This document shows positions 1 through 8,689 of a DNA stretch of 64,000 nucleotides, one piece after another. The notes beneath the pieces were generated by a model. That model ran no database searches, was not told the DNA's origin, and saw only the letters and a list, made by a program, of their open reading frames with translations. The position numbers and the translations under genes are program-made. Every line of letters starts with the position of its first letter. Position 1 is the first letter of the stretch. The stretch covers positions 62,001 to 126,000 of the forward strand of contig DXAL01000021.1 in the NCBI GenBank assembly GCA_019117125.1. Reading direction: 5' to 3'. This DNA comes from Candidatus Mediterraneibacter merdipullorum. Its GTDB lineage: Bacteria; Bacillota; Clostridia; Lachnospirales; Lachnospiraceae.

Positions 1-852
1 GACCAGGAGGAAGCGCTGACCATGTCGGACAAGGTCGTTGTTATGTCAGACGGCATGATCCAGCAGACAGGCACGCCGGAGGAAATCTACAACGAGCCGA
101 CTAACGCGTTCGTGGCGGACTTTATCGGAGAGAGCAATATCTTTGAGGGGCGTATGACTGCCTCCAAGACGGTGGGATTCTGCCATGCACAGTTCCCGTG
201 TGTGGACAATGTGCCTAGGGATACCAGGGTGGACGTCGTCATCCGTCCGGAGGATGTACTCATCACGAGACCGGGGGACGGACAGATAACCGGCGTCGTG
301 GACTCGACGGTATTTAAAGGCATGTATTATGAGATTACCGCGCTGTGCGGGGACAATGAGATTGTCATACAGACGACAAAAAATGTGCGTCCGGGTGAAG
401 AAATCGGGATGTGCATTGAGCCGGACGGCATCCATGTCATGCCGGCGGGCGTCCTTGTCAATGTTTTTGACGGGGTTATCACAAAAGACGGACGTGTGGC
501 GTTCGCAGGCGGCGAATATCTGTGCGACCTGACCCAGCTCGTGGAGGGCGCGGGGCAGCAGGAAGACAGTTCTGTAGTCACAGCGGACGGCGGCAGCATC
601 GACCTTGCAGGCACTCCCGTGACCGTGGAGATTCCGGTAAAGGCGGTGTCCATGAGCGATGAGCAGAGGGAGTACCGGGCGTCCGGAAATATCATCTCGT
701 TCATTTATAAAGGAAACCACTACAACTACACGGTGCGCACGGATACGGAAGAAGATTTCGTGCTGGATGAGGACGACCTGTGGAACGAAGGCGACCATGT
801 CAGCCTGATGATTCCCAGGGAAGAGATACGATTGAAGAGAAAGCAGGTATGA
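1..852 (+). CDS. potA: Spermidine/putrescine ABC transporter ATP-binding protein PotA, 3' part only
   Basis: The gene enters from the left edge in frame 1. The first residues, DQEEALTMSDKVVVM, lie just after the H-loop histidine of an ABC ATPase, so Walker A, signature and Walker B are outside the window. What remains is the end of the nucleotide-binding domain followed by a long C-terminal TOBE-type regulatory domain, which contains the family-typical run IRPEDVLI. PotA powers polyamine import at the inner face of the membrane. The three following genes encode two permeases and a binding protein, which settles the assignment. The stop codon lies 2 bases before the PotB start preferred here, so the two genes are probably translationally coupled. 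Confidence 0.9.
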   Translation, partial: DQEEALTMSDKVVVMSDGMIQQTGTPEEIYNEPTNAFVADFIGESNIFEGRMTASKTVGFCHAQFPCVDNVPRDTRVDVVIRPEDVLITRPGDGQITGVVDSTVFKGMYYEITALCGDNEIVIQTTKNVRPGEEIGMCIEPDGIHVMPAGVLVNVFDGVITKDGRVAFAGGEYLCDLTQLVEGAGQQEDSSVVTADGGSIDLAGTPVTVEIPVKAVSMSDEQREYRASGNIISFIYKGNHYNYTVRTDTEEDFVLDEDDLWNEGDHVSLMIPREEIRLKRKQV

Positions 853-854
853 CT

Positions 855-1652
855 ATGAAGAGATTGCGTTTCAGCAGGAAACAGCTTTGCATCCCCTATG
901 CCCTGTTCCTGTTCTGCTTTGTGATACTGCCTCTCGCAGTCATCATTTATTACGCGTTTACAGACGGGAGCGGAAGGCTCTCCCTGGACAATCTCGTCCG
1001 GTTCTTTACGAACGGGAACACCATCGGGACGCTCTGCTACAGTCTGGCGGTGGCGGTGGCGGTGACGGCTGTCTGTCTGCTCATCGCCTATCCGACGGCA
1101 TATGTGCTGGCCAGGAGCGGACTGAAGAAAGGTCCGGTCCTTCTGATGCTCTTTATCATGCCCATGTGGATTAACTTTACATTGAGGCTGACGGCTCTGA
1201 AGGAAATCCTGACGATACTGGAGGGCAATCTGTCCCTGCATCCGTTCCTGAACACGGTGATTGCGATGACCTATGATTTCCTTCCGTTTATGATACTGCC
1301 GCTCTATACCACGCTGCTGCAGCTGGACCAGAGCCTGGTCGAGGCGGCTGCGGATTTGGGAGCGGGACCGGTCCAGGTCTTCCTCCGGGTCACCCTGCCG
1401 CTGTCCATGCCGGGCATCGCCAGCGGCATTACGATGACGTTCCTTCCTGCCATGACGAACTATGTCATCCTGGATATGATGTACAACAGTACCTACATCA
1501 TGGGCTCGCTCATCGGCAGTTACTTCAATATCTATGACTGGAACAACGGTTCCATGATATCCCTCATCCTGTTCGCGCTCATCTGCATTGTATCGCTTGT
1601 GACGGACAGAGAGGACGGGGACGGAGCCGGGAACAGGGGGGCAGTGCTGTGA
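855..1652 (+). CDS. potB: Spermidine/putrescine ABC transporter permease PotB
   Basis: Integral membrane permease of about 265 residues with roughly six hydrophobic segments. The cytoplasmic EAA loop that docks on the ATPase is visible near residue 165 (EAAADLGAGP...LPLSMPG). It forms the polyamine channel with PotC. I chose the ATG at 855 because AGCAGG ends 7 bases upstream; an ATG at 849, overlapping the potA stop as ATGA, is the alternative. The C-terminal tail after the last membrane segment is short, charged and ends by overlapping the start of potC. Confidence 0.9.
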   Translation: MKRLRFSRKQLCIPYALFLFCFVILPLAVIIYYAFTDGSGRLSLDNLVRFFTNGNTIGTLCYSLAVAVAVTAVCLLIAYPTAYVLARSGLKKGPVLLMLFIMPMWINFTLRLTALKEILTILEGNLSLHPFLNTVIAMTYDFLPFMILPLYTTLLQLDQSLVEAAADLGAGPVQVFLRVTLPLSMPGIASGITMTFLPAMTNYVILDMMYNSTYIMGSLIGSYFNIYDWNNGSMISLILFALICIVSLVTDREDGDGAGNRGAVL

Positions 1653-2476
1653 TGAAAAAAGGAATGTCTTATCTGTGGCTTATACTGGTCGCGATGTTTA
1701 TGTATGTGCCGGTCCTCGTGCTGGCGTTCTACAGCTTTACGGATTCCACGACCATCGGTGCGGTGCGCGGGTTCTCGATGCAGAATTATGTGACGCTCTT
1801 TACGCTCGACGAACTGAAGTCCATGATTGCGGGCACCCTGCTCCTTGCCGTAGGCGCTGCGCTCATTGCGTCTCTGCTCGGGACGCTGGGGGCTGTGGGA
1901 GCTTTTTATTCCGGCGCTTTTTCGCGGAAGGTGATAGAGACGGCGAACCGCGTCCCCGTGGTGAATGCGGATGTGGTGACCGCGTTTTCCATCTGCATCC
2001 TGCTCATCGTCGTCTTCGGCATTGAGAAGGACAGTTACATCCCACTCGTCATCGGGCACGTGGTGCTGTGTACGCCCTTTGTCTATCTTGCCGTGATACC
2101 CCGGCTCAAACAGATGGACAGCGGACTCTACGAGGCGGCGATGGACCTGGGGGCGTCGCCCTTCCAGGCGCTTTACAAAGTGGTGATTCCCCAGCTGATT
2201 CCGGGCATCGTGTCGGGCTTTCTTCTGTCCATCACGCTGTCGCTGGACGATTATTTCATCTCCACGTACACGAAGCCTGCCACATTTGACACCATCAGCA
2301 CCTATGTGGTCAATGCCACGAAAGGCGCCCAGACCGAGATCAAGACGGCGCTGTGGGCGCTGTCCACGGTGATATTCCTCATCGTGATACTGGCGGTCGT
2401 GCTGATGAACGCGGCGTCTGCCGGACCGGTGAAAAAGAAAGAGGTGAGCGCATATGAGAGCAGGGAAAAGAATTAA
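1652..2476 (+). CDS. potC: Spermidine/putrescine ABC transporter permease PotC
   Basis: Second permease subunit, about 274 residues, with six predicted membrane segments and an EAA loop near residue 160 (EAAMDLGASPFQAL...IPQLIPG). It pairs with PotB to form the translocation path. Start and stop overlap the neighbours: TGATG at potB, and the 3' end runs 23 bases into potD. A GTG one codon upstream is possible. In several Clostridia PotC and PotD are fused; here they are separate but overlapping, which fits a recent or potential fusion. Confidence 0.9.
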   Translation: MKKGMSYLWLILVAMFMYVPVLVLAFYSFTDSTTIGAVRGFSMQNYVTLFTLDELKSMIAGTLLLAVGAALIASLLGTLGAVGAFYSGAFSRKVIETANRVPVVNADVVTAFSICILLIVVFGIEKDSYIPLVIGHVVLCTPFVYLAVIPRLKQMDSGLYEAAMDLGASPFQALYKVVIPQLIPGIVSGFLLSITLSLDDYFISTYTKPATFDTISTYVVNATKGAQTEIKTALWALSTVIFLIVILAVVLMNAASAGPVKKKEVSAYESREKN

Positions 2477-4049
2477 TTACCCCGCCCTGGCAGCAGTCCT
2501 GATGCTGGGGATGACAGCAGTGCTTCCGGCGTTTTCCGGCGGGATGGAGCGCGTGTCCGCAGCAGGGGAAGAGAAGACGCCGGCTGCGGGGGAAGTGAAA
2601 GAGCCGGCTGCGGATGAGGTGAAAGCGCCTGCGGCAGGGAAAGAAAAGGTCACGCTGCGCATCGCCAACTGGGAAGAGTACATCGACGAAGGCGACTGGG
2701 ACGAAGAAGAGGCGATCGACCTGGACGATGAGAACGGCACGGTGATTTTCGGGGAAAATTCCATGGTGGATGATTTTACCGAGTGGTATCAGGATACTTA
2801 CGGGACAGAAGTGGAGGTAGAGTATTCCACCTTCGGGACGAATGAGGACCTTTACAACCAGCTCACTCTCGGCAACGAATTCGACCTGGTCTGTCCTTCG
2901 GAATATATGTTCATGAAACTCATCGCCGAGGACCGGCTCCAGCCCCTTTCGGAGGCGTTCTTTGACGAAGGGACCGAGGAAAATTACTACGTGCGCGGCG
3001 TCTCGGACTACATCCGGGATATCTTTGATACGAACACGATAAAAGGAGAGCCCTGGAGCAGATATGCGGCGGGCTATATGTGGGGAACCACGGGCATCGT
3101 CTATAACCCGGAGGAGATATCCAAAGAGGAGGCTTCCCACTGGGCGCTCCTGGCTGACCCGGCGTATAAGGGTCAGGTCACGGTCAAAGACAATGTGCGG
3201 GACAGTTATTTTGCTGCCCTTGGCATCCTGTTTGAAGAGGAACTGATGGAACCGGAATTCGTTTCCTCGCCGGACCGCCTGGAGCAGATTGCGGAGCGGA
3301 TGAACCGGACAGACGAGACCACGGTGGAAGCTGCGGAAGACATTTTAAAAGATATCCGGAAAAACGCCTATTCCTTTGAATCTGACAGCGGGAAGGCGGA
3401 TATGGTGACCGGGAAGGTTCTGGCGAACTACCAGTGGTCCGGAGATGCGGTTTACACGCTGGACCAGGCGGAAATCGATGATTACTATCTGGCATATGCC
3501 GTGCCGGAAGAGTGCACGAATGTGTGGTTTGACGGATGGGTGATGCTAAAGGACGGCATCGGAGGCGACGAGGCGAAGCAGCATGCGGCGGAAGCCTTTA
3601 TCAATTTTATGTCCCGTCCCGACAATGCAGTGAGAAATATGTATTATATCGGCTACACTTCCGTCATTGCCGGGGGAGACAGCGATATCATGTATGCATA
3701 CGCCGACTGGTGCTATGGCGCGGAAGACGATGCGGAAGATACCATCGAGTATCCGGTGGGCTTTTTCTTCAGCGGGGATGACGGGGATGAAGACTATATC
3801 ATCACCGCCGAATCCGACCAGGCGGACCGGCAGCTTTTCGCCCAGTATCCGCCCGGGGAAGTGCTGGAGCGGGCGGTGGTCATGCAGTATTTCGACCAGG
3901 AGGCGAACCGGCGCATCAACCAGATGTGGGTGAACGTCCGCTGCTTCAACCTGACGGACCTGACGACAGGGGAATGGGCAGGCATCGCAGCGGCAGCGGT
4001 GGTCCTGCTGGCAGCGGCAGGGTTTGCCCTGAAAAGCCGCAAACGGTAA
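2454..4049 (+). CDS. potD: Polyamine-binding protein PotD, long form with C-terminal membrane anchor
   Basis: A 531-residue PotD-like solute-binding protein, longer than the usual roughly 350. Residues 1 to about 36 form a signal peptide without a lipobox cysteine. They are followed by an Ala/Pro/Glu/Lys repeat (TPAAGEVKEPAADEVKAPAA). The binding fold begins at about residue 63 (VTLRIANWEEYID), with an acidic insert before MVDDFTEWYQ, and carries the family-typical NVWFDGWVMLK. The protein ends with a hydrophobic helix (about residues 506-526) and the basic tail KSRKR, so it appears tethered by its C-terminus instead of by lipid. It captures polyamines outside the membrane and hands them to PotBC. 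SD AGAGGTGAG lies inside the end of potC. Confidence 0.88.
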   Translation: MRAGKRINYPALAAVLMLGMTAVLPAFSGGMERVSAAGEEKTPAAGEVKEPAADEVKAPAAGKEKVTLRIANWEEYIDEGDWDEEEAIDLDDENGTVIFGENSMVDDFTEWYQDTYGTEVEVEYSTFGTNEDLYNQLTLGNEFDLVCPSEYMFMKLIAEDRLQPLSEAFFDEGTEENYYVRGVSDYIRDIFDTNTIKGEPWSRYAAGYMWGTTGIVYNPEEISKEEASHWALLADPAYKGQVTVKDNVRDSYFAALGILFEEELMEPEFVSSPDRLEQIAERMNRTDETTVEAAEDILKDIRKNAYSFESDSGKADMVTGKVLANYQWSGDAVYTLDQAEIDDYYLAYAVPEECTNVWFDGWVMLKDGIGGDEAKQHAAEAFINFMSRPDNAVRNMYYIGYTSVIAGGDSDIMYAYADWCYGAEDDAEDTIEYPVGFFFSGDDGDEDYIITAESDQADRQLFAQYPPGEVLERAVVMQYFDQEANRRINQMWVNVRCFNLTDLTTGEWAGIAAAAVVLLAAAGFALKSRKR

Positions 4050-4086
4050 ATACAGAAAGAGCAGCTCGCTCAGGTGCAGTGCCGGC

Positions 4087-5415
4087 TCAGGTGCAGTGCC
4101 GGAAGGAGCGGTCCGTCAGAATCCTCGCAAAGATGAGTCCCAGCGGCAGCGAGATGATAATGAGAAGCGCGGAGACGAGCCAGGGAGCGGAAAGGGTCAG
4201 CGACATCTCGCCCATGTTGTAGACGGCGCGGTAGAGATACAGCCCCGGCACCATGATGACGATGGACGGCACGGTGACGGAGATGCGCGGATATCCCAGC
4301 CGGTTCATGAGGAAGGATGCCAGCAGTCCTGCGGTCAGCGCGCCGAGGAAGGATGCGATGGCAGCAGGGCAGGAGAATGCTCCGGCAAGCTCCAGGCGGA
4401 GTGTGTTGGCGATGGCCCCGATGACCGCGGCAGAGGCGGCGATGGGGACCGGGCTGTTGAACATGATGGAGAACCCGAACACGCCGGTAAAGCTGGCGAG
4501 CAGCCGGAATAAAAGGAGCAGCGCCGGATGGAGCCCCAGGTCGGAAAAGTCGGCAGGGTGCAGGTTCAGGACCATTGCCATCACCCATGCGGTGACCGTC
4601 GAGATGAGGACGATGATGATGGCGTAGGCAAGGCGCTCCAGCCCGGAGCGCATATCCAGCTTGGCAAGGTCGATGCCGCTGGTGATGAACGGGAATCCGG
4701 GAATGATAAAGAGCATGGCACAGATGTACCCTGCCTCGTGTCCGCGCGGGATGGACAGGAGTATCTGGGCAAGCCGCAGGGAACCGATGTAGGCAAGGCA
4801 CGCCAGCGCCACGGAAGTCACGACGCACAGATACAGGGTGTAGTGGCGCCCGATGAGCCGGCAGCGCACATAGTTCCCGATTCCGGCGCCGATGAAGGCG
4901 CAGACCATCTCAATGGGTCCGCCCCCCAGGAGGAAGGTGAAAGCCGCGCAGGCAAAAGCCGCCGCCAGCCCCAGCTTCCCGGGGGTGTACAGACCGCGTA
5001 TCTTCTCAATCTCATCCAGTTCCAGATGGAGCTGTTCCCCGGAACGGTCGATGCCTTCTGTGGGGAATTTCTTTACAAACCGCTCCAGCCGGTCCAGCTT
5101 GGAGGTGTTTACCCCGGTGTTGTTCAGACAGAGGGAGTTGGTGAACGTCTTATGCCCGTCAAAGCAGGTATAGACGATGGTCATCAGCCCGATGCTCGAC
5201 GTACAGGTGATGCCGAGCTGCTCGGAGAGCGCGTTCATGGAGCTGCGGACGCGCCACGCCCCGGTGCCGCAGGAGAGCAGCATCAGCCCCACGCGCCCGA
5301 TGAGCGCCGCCTTTACGGGAAGGCTTGCATCCCGGATGGGCTTGTCTTTTACATGTCCGGTATAATCATGCCAGTAGATATTCATGTGATTGGGAATGAT
5401 ATTATTCTGTGACAT
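4087..5415 (-). CDS. ThrE-type threonine/serine exporter family membrane protein (fused two-domain form)
   Basis: About 442 residues with a soluble N-terminal part and about ten membrane segments. This matches the ThrE family in which the DUF1212-like N-terminal half and the DUF3815-like C-terminal half are fused in one chain. Members export threonine/serine or related small molecules; the substrate here is inferred. I chose the ATG at 5415 (MSQNNIIPN) because GAAAGGA lies 7 bases upstream; the open frame extends further but without family sequence. A good promoter lies at 5504-5532. The last codons lie in a tandem 17-base duplication (4069-4102). It is convergent with potD. Confidence 0.82.
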   Translation of the reverse strand: MSQNNIIPNHMNIYWHDYTGHVKDKPIRDASLPVKAALIGRVGLMLLSCGTGAWRVRSSMNALSEQLGITCTSSIGLMTIVYTCFDGHKTFTNSLCLNNTGVNTSKLDRLERFVKKFPTEGIDRSGEQLHLELDEIEKIRGLYTPGKLGLAAAFACAAFTFLLGGGPIEMVCAFIGAGIGNYVRCRLIGRHYTLYLCVVTSVALACLAYIGSLRLAQILLSIPRGHEAGYICAMLFIIPGFPFITSGIDLAKLDMRSGLERLAYAIIIVLISTVTAWVMAMVLNLHPADFSDLGLHPALLLLFRLLASFTGVFGFSIMFNSPVPIAASAAVIGAIANTLRLELAGAFSCPAAIASFLGALTAGLLASFLMNRLGYPRISVTVPSIVIMVPGLYLYRAVYNMGEMSLTLSAPWLVSALLIIISLPLGLIFARILTDRSFRHCT

Positions 5416-5503
5416 TCGTTTATTCCTTTCTTTATCTTTATCGTCCTGTCTGTGCCGGATGCGGTCTGCATCAGATGAAGATGTTCTCCTGATATCACAT
5501 AAC

Positions 5504-5532
5504 AGTATAGAGAGAATCCAAAAAAAGGTCAA
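5504..5532 (-). promoter_or_regulatory. Promoter of the ThrE-type exporter
   Basis: On the minus strand TTGACC (5527-5532) and TATACT (5504-5509) are separated by 17 bases, close to the vegetative sigma-A consensus. It lies about 90 bases upstream of the ATG at 5415. The match is by eye only. Confidence 0.7.
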
Positions 5533-5560
5533 TACTATCTGGATATCCGGCGGGAGTTGA

Positions 5561-5569
5561 TGTTATAAT
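5561..5569 (+). promoter_or_regulatory. Extended -10 promoter of pyk
   Basis: TGTTATAAT, a perfect -10 hexamer (5564-5569) with an upstream TGn. The -35 position holds no good hexamer, as is usual for extended -10 promoters. It lies about 100 bases before pyk and diverges from the thrE-type promoter. Confidence 0.55.
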
Positions 5570-5665
5570 GACTTTAACGGTTCACTGAGATAAAGAGAGG
5601 GACCGGACGATACATCGTTTTATGGAGGCAAGGGAGAAAAGGGATTCATCCGGAAAGGAAAGGTT

Positions 5666-7087
5666 ATGAGAAAGACAAAGATTATCTGCACACTTGGACC
5701 GGCGACAGACAGGGAAGGCGTCCTGGAGGCACTCATCCGGGAAGGCATGGATGTGGCGCGGTTTAATTTTTCACACGGGACCCATGAAGAGCAGAAGGTC
5801 CGGCTTGAGAAGCTGATGACGCTGCGCAGGCAGTTTGACAGGCCCATCGCGGCGCTTCTCGATACAAAGGGACCGGAAATCCGCATCGGCTGCTTCAAAG
5901 ACCATAAGATTACGCTGGAGGAAGGTCAGGAATTCACCCTCGCAAATGAGGACACAGACGGGACACAGGAGCGGGTGTCCATCACGTACAAGGACCTTTA
6001 CAAAGACGTGCAGGTCGGAGATTCCATACTCATCGACGACGGTCTGGTCGGGATGGAAGTGGTGGATATCATCGACAAAGATATCGTGTGCATCGTGAAA
6101 AACGGCGGCGACATCTCGGACCACAAGGGCGTGAACGTCCCGGGCGTGGAGCTGAAGATGCCGTTTATCAGCCCGAAAGACCGGGACGACCTTCTTTTCG
6201 GCATCCGGGAGGATTTTGACTTTGTGGCTGCGTCGTTTACAAGGACTGCGGATGATGTCCGGGAGATGAGGAAGCTTCTGAACGACAACGGAGGACAGGG
6301 CATCAATATCATCGCCAAGATTGAGAACCAGCAGGGCGTGGACAATATCGATGAGATTATCAGCGAGGCGGACGGCATTATGATTGCCAGGGGAGACATG
6401 GGCGTGGAGATTCCGCTGGAGCATGTGCCCATCATCCAGCAGCGCATCATCGAAAAAGTATACGAAGCGGGAAAAGTAGTCATCACGGCGACCCAGATGC
6501 TGGACTCCATGATGATACATCCCCGTCCCACCCGCGCGGAGACGACGGATGTGGCGAATGCCATCGCCCAGGGGACGAGCGCCATCATGCTCTCCGGGGA
6601 GACTGCAGCCGGAAAATATCCGGTGGAGGCGGTGAAGATGATGGTCAAGATTGCGGTGCACATGGAAAAGAATATCGATTACAATGCCATCTTCCGCAGA
6701 AGGGAGCGCAGTGAAGACCCGGATATCACGAACGCCATCTCGCATGCGACCTGCATGACAGCCATCGACCTGAAGGCAAATGCCATACTGGCGGTGAGCA
6801 AGACCGGGAATACGGCGCGGATGATATCCAAATACCGCCCGGACTGCCTCATCGCAGGCTGCTCGAGCTCGGAAAAGGTATACCGGCAGCTGAATCTTTC
6901 CTGGGGCATCCTGCCTCTGCAGGTCCGGGAGGAGTACAGCTCCGAGATACTCTGCCTGCGCTCCATCGAAGCAGCCCAGGCGCACGGCATCATAAAAGAA
7001 GGGGACAAGGTCGTATTTACCGGAGGCATCCCTCTTGGAATCCCCGGGCGGACCAACCTCATCCGCGTGTGCATCGTGGGAGAATAG
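5666..7087 (+). CDS. pyk: Pyruvate kinase
   Basis: 473 residues. Catalyses phosphoenolpyruvate + ADP to pyruvate + ATP, the last step of glycolysis, in the cytosol. The N-terminus KTKIICTLGPAT, the metal and substrate loop MIARGDMGVEIP and the segment TATQMLDSM are diagnostic. The chain ends after the normal C-terminal allosteric domain and lacks the extra PEP-utilising-like domain found in some Firmicutes enzymes of about 585 residues. SD AGGAAAGG precedes the ATG. The AEC transporter starts 7 bases after the stop and is probably co-transcribed. Confidence 0.96.
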   Translation: MRKTKIICTLGPATDREGVLEALIREGMDVARFNFSHGTHEEQKVRLEKLMTLRRQFDRPIAALLDTKGPEIRIGCFKDHKITLEEGQEFTLANEDTDGTQERVSITYKDLYKDVQVGDSILIDDGLVGMEVVDIIDKDIVCIVKNGGDISDHKGVNVPGVELKMPFISPKDRDDLLFGIREDFDFVAASFTRTADDVREMRKLLNDNGGQGINIIAKIENQQGVDNIDEIISEADGIMIARGDMGVEIPLEHVPIIQQRIIEKVYEAGKVVITATQMLDSMMIHPRPTRAETTDVANAIAQGTSAIMLSGETAAGKYPVEAVKMMVKIAVHMEKNIDYNAIFRRRERSEDPDITNAISHATCMTAIDLKANAILAVSKTGNTARMISKYRPDCLIAGCSSSEKVYRQLNLSWGILPLQVREEYSSEILCLRSIEAAQAHGIIKEGDKVVFTGGIPLGIPGRTNLIRVCIVGE

Positions 7088-7093
7088 CCGGGC

Positions 7094-8068
7094 ATGGAGA
7101 ATCTGATTTTCAGCCTGAACGCGACGGTTCCGGTCTTTCTCCTGATGGTGCTCGGGTTTGTACTGAGAAAGACTGGACTTATCGACGACGGCTTTGCGGC
7201 AAAGATGAACCGGTTCGTATTCCTGGTGCCGCTGCCGGTGCTGGTGTTTGAAGACCTTGCGACGGTGGACTTTTCCCGGGTGTGGAATGCCGGATTCGTG
7301 CTGTTCTGCTTCGCTGCCACGCTTGTCAGCATCGCCCTTGCAGCTGCAGTGTCCTTTCTCTGGAAGGATAAGAGCATCCGGGGCGAGTTCATCCAGGCTT
7401 CCTACCGGAGCAGCGCCGCCATACTGGGCATTGCCTTTATCCAGAATATCTACGGGGATGCGGGGATGGCGCCGCTGATGATTATCGGGAGCGTGCCCCT
7501 CTATAATATCATGGCAGTGGTGGTGCTCTCCTTTTTTCAACCGGAGCATGGGGAACCGGAGCACGGGAAGCCGGAGCACGGGAAGCCGGACCGGGCAGTC
7601 TGGAAGAAGACCGCCCTGGGCATCGTCACGAACCCCATCATCCTCGGCATTGCAGCGGGGCTTGTCTGGTCGGCGCTGCGGATGCCGATGCCCCATATCC
7701 TGGAAAAGCTGATCTCAGATGTGGGGAGTACTGCCACGCCCCTCGGTCTGATGGCGATGGGCGCGACTTTTGACGGGAAGAAGGCGCTGGGCAGGGCGAA
7801 ACCGGCGGTAACGGCGTCGGCCATGAAGCTGGTGCTTTTTGCCGCGCTGTTCCTCCCGGCTGCCGTGTGGCTGGGATTTCGCCGGGAAGAGCTGGTGGCG
7901 CTCCTCGTCATGCTCAGTTCGGCGACAACGGTAAGCTGCTATGTGATGGCGAGGAACATGGGGCATGAAGGCGTGTTGACGTCCAGCGTCGTCATGCTGA
8001 CGACCCTGTTCAGCGCATTCACGATGACGGGATGGCTCTTCCTCCTGCGGAGCATGGGGCTTATCTGA
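7094..8068 (+). CDS. AEC (auxin efflux carrier) family transporter
   Basis: 324 residues with about ten membrane segments in the two-half arrangement of AEC permeases. Characterised bacterial members move malate or other organic acids; the substrate here is unknown, though co-transcription with pyk would suit an organic acid. The central cytoplasmic loop contains three near-identical 15-base repeats at 7541-7585, giving PEHGE, PEHGK, PEHGK. The 3' end overlaps the convergent acetyltransferase gene by 8 bases. A second, unrelated-looking AEC gene lies at 39087-40004. Confidence 0.82.
   Translation: MENLIFSLNATVPVFLLMVLGFVLRKTGLIDDGFAAKMNRFVFLVPLPVLVFEDLATVDFSRVWNAGFVLFCFAATLVSIALAAAVSFLWKDKSIRGEFIQASYRSSAAILGIAFIQNIYGDAGMAPLMIIGSVPLYNIMAVVVLSFFQPEHGEPEHGKPEHGKPDRAVWKKTALGIVTNPIILGIAAGLVWSALRMPMPHILEKLISDVGSTATPLGLMAMGATFDGKKALGRAKPAVTASAMKLVLFAALFLPAAVWLGFRREELVALLVMLSSATTVSCYVMARNMGHEGVLTSSVVMLTTLFSAFTMTGWLFLLRSMGLI
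7541..7585 (+). repeat. Three tandem 15-base repeats in the AEC gene
   Basis: Units CCGGAGCAYGGGRAR at 7541-7555, 7556-7570 and 7571-7585; the last two are identical. They encode a PEHG(E/K) pentapeptide in the loop between the two halves of the transporter. Length variation by slippage would stay in frame. Confidence 0.85.
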
Positions 8069-8684
8069 GGTCCCGGACGGCTTCCCATGCCTCGCTGTCA
8101 AATTCCCGGTCTCTGTAATAGTATTTCCGGTCTGCTTCCGTGATGCGGCGTATCACCCGGCAGGGGTTGCCCGCGGCAACGGTCCAGTCCGGGATATTTT
8201 TTGTCACCACGCTCCCGGCGCCGATGACCGTGTTGCTGCCGATGTGCACGCCCGGCAGTATGACGGTATTCCCGCCAATCCAGACGTTGTCGCCGATGGA
8301 TACGGAGATGCCGTACTCATACATGGAATTCCGGGAGGCGGGGTGGACGGGATGTCCGGCGGTGTAGATTGCCACATTGGGGGCGAGCATACAGTTGTCG
8401 CCGATGGTGACCTTCGCCACATCGATGATGGTACAGTTGTAGTTTGCATAGAAATTCTTTCCCACTTCGATGTGGGAGCCGTAATCACAGTAAAAAGGCG
8501 GGTTGATGAAGGCGTTTTCCGATTTCCCCAGCAGTTCTTTTACGATAGCCGCAAGGGTGTCAAAATCCGACCGGTCTGCAAAGTTGAGCCGCTGCAGAAT
8601 CTTCCGGCATGCTTTCTGCTGTTCCATTACAGCGCTGTCCGAGATGTACGCCATTTCCCGGTCTCTTCGTTCCAGATTATCCAT
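8061..8684 (-). CDS. Maltose/galactoside O-acetyltransferase-like sugar acetyltransferase
   Basis: 207 residues. An N-terminal maltose-acetyltransferase cap is followed by left-handed beta-helix hexapeptide repeats (IEVGKNFYANYNC, VTIGDNCMLAPN, VSIGDNVWIGGN, VHIGSNTVIGAG). The catalytic histidine sits in YTAGHPVHP. It transfers acetyl from acetyl-CoA to a sugar hydroxyl; the family is often described as detoxifying non-metabolisable sugars. SD AAAGGAG lies 10 bases before the ATG. It is the last gene of a minus-strand run behind sdpR-sdpI, 5 bases after sdpI. Confidence 0.88.
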   Translation of the reverse strand: MDNLERRDREMAYISDSAVMEQQKACRKILQRLNFADRSDFDTLAAIVKELLGKSENAFINPPFYCDYGSHIEVGKNFYANYNCTIIDVAKVTIGDNCMLAPNVAIYTAGHPVHPASRNSMYEYGISVSIGDNVWIGGNTVILPGVHIGSNTVIGAGSVVTKNIPDWTVAAGNPCRVIRRITEADRKYYYRDREFDSEAWEAVRDLR

Positions 8685-8689
8685 AGTTG

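Noticed and set aside
5771-7696. 641-codon minus-strand frame opposite pyk and the AEC gene
   Set aside because: Antisense shadow; it crosses two unrelated genes and shows no motif.
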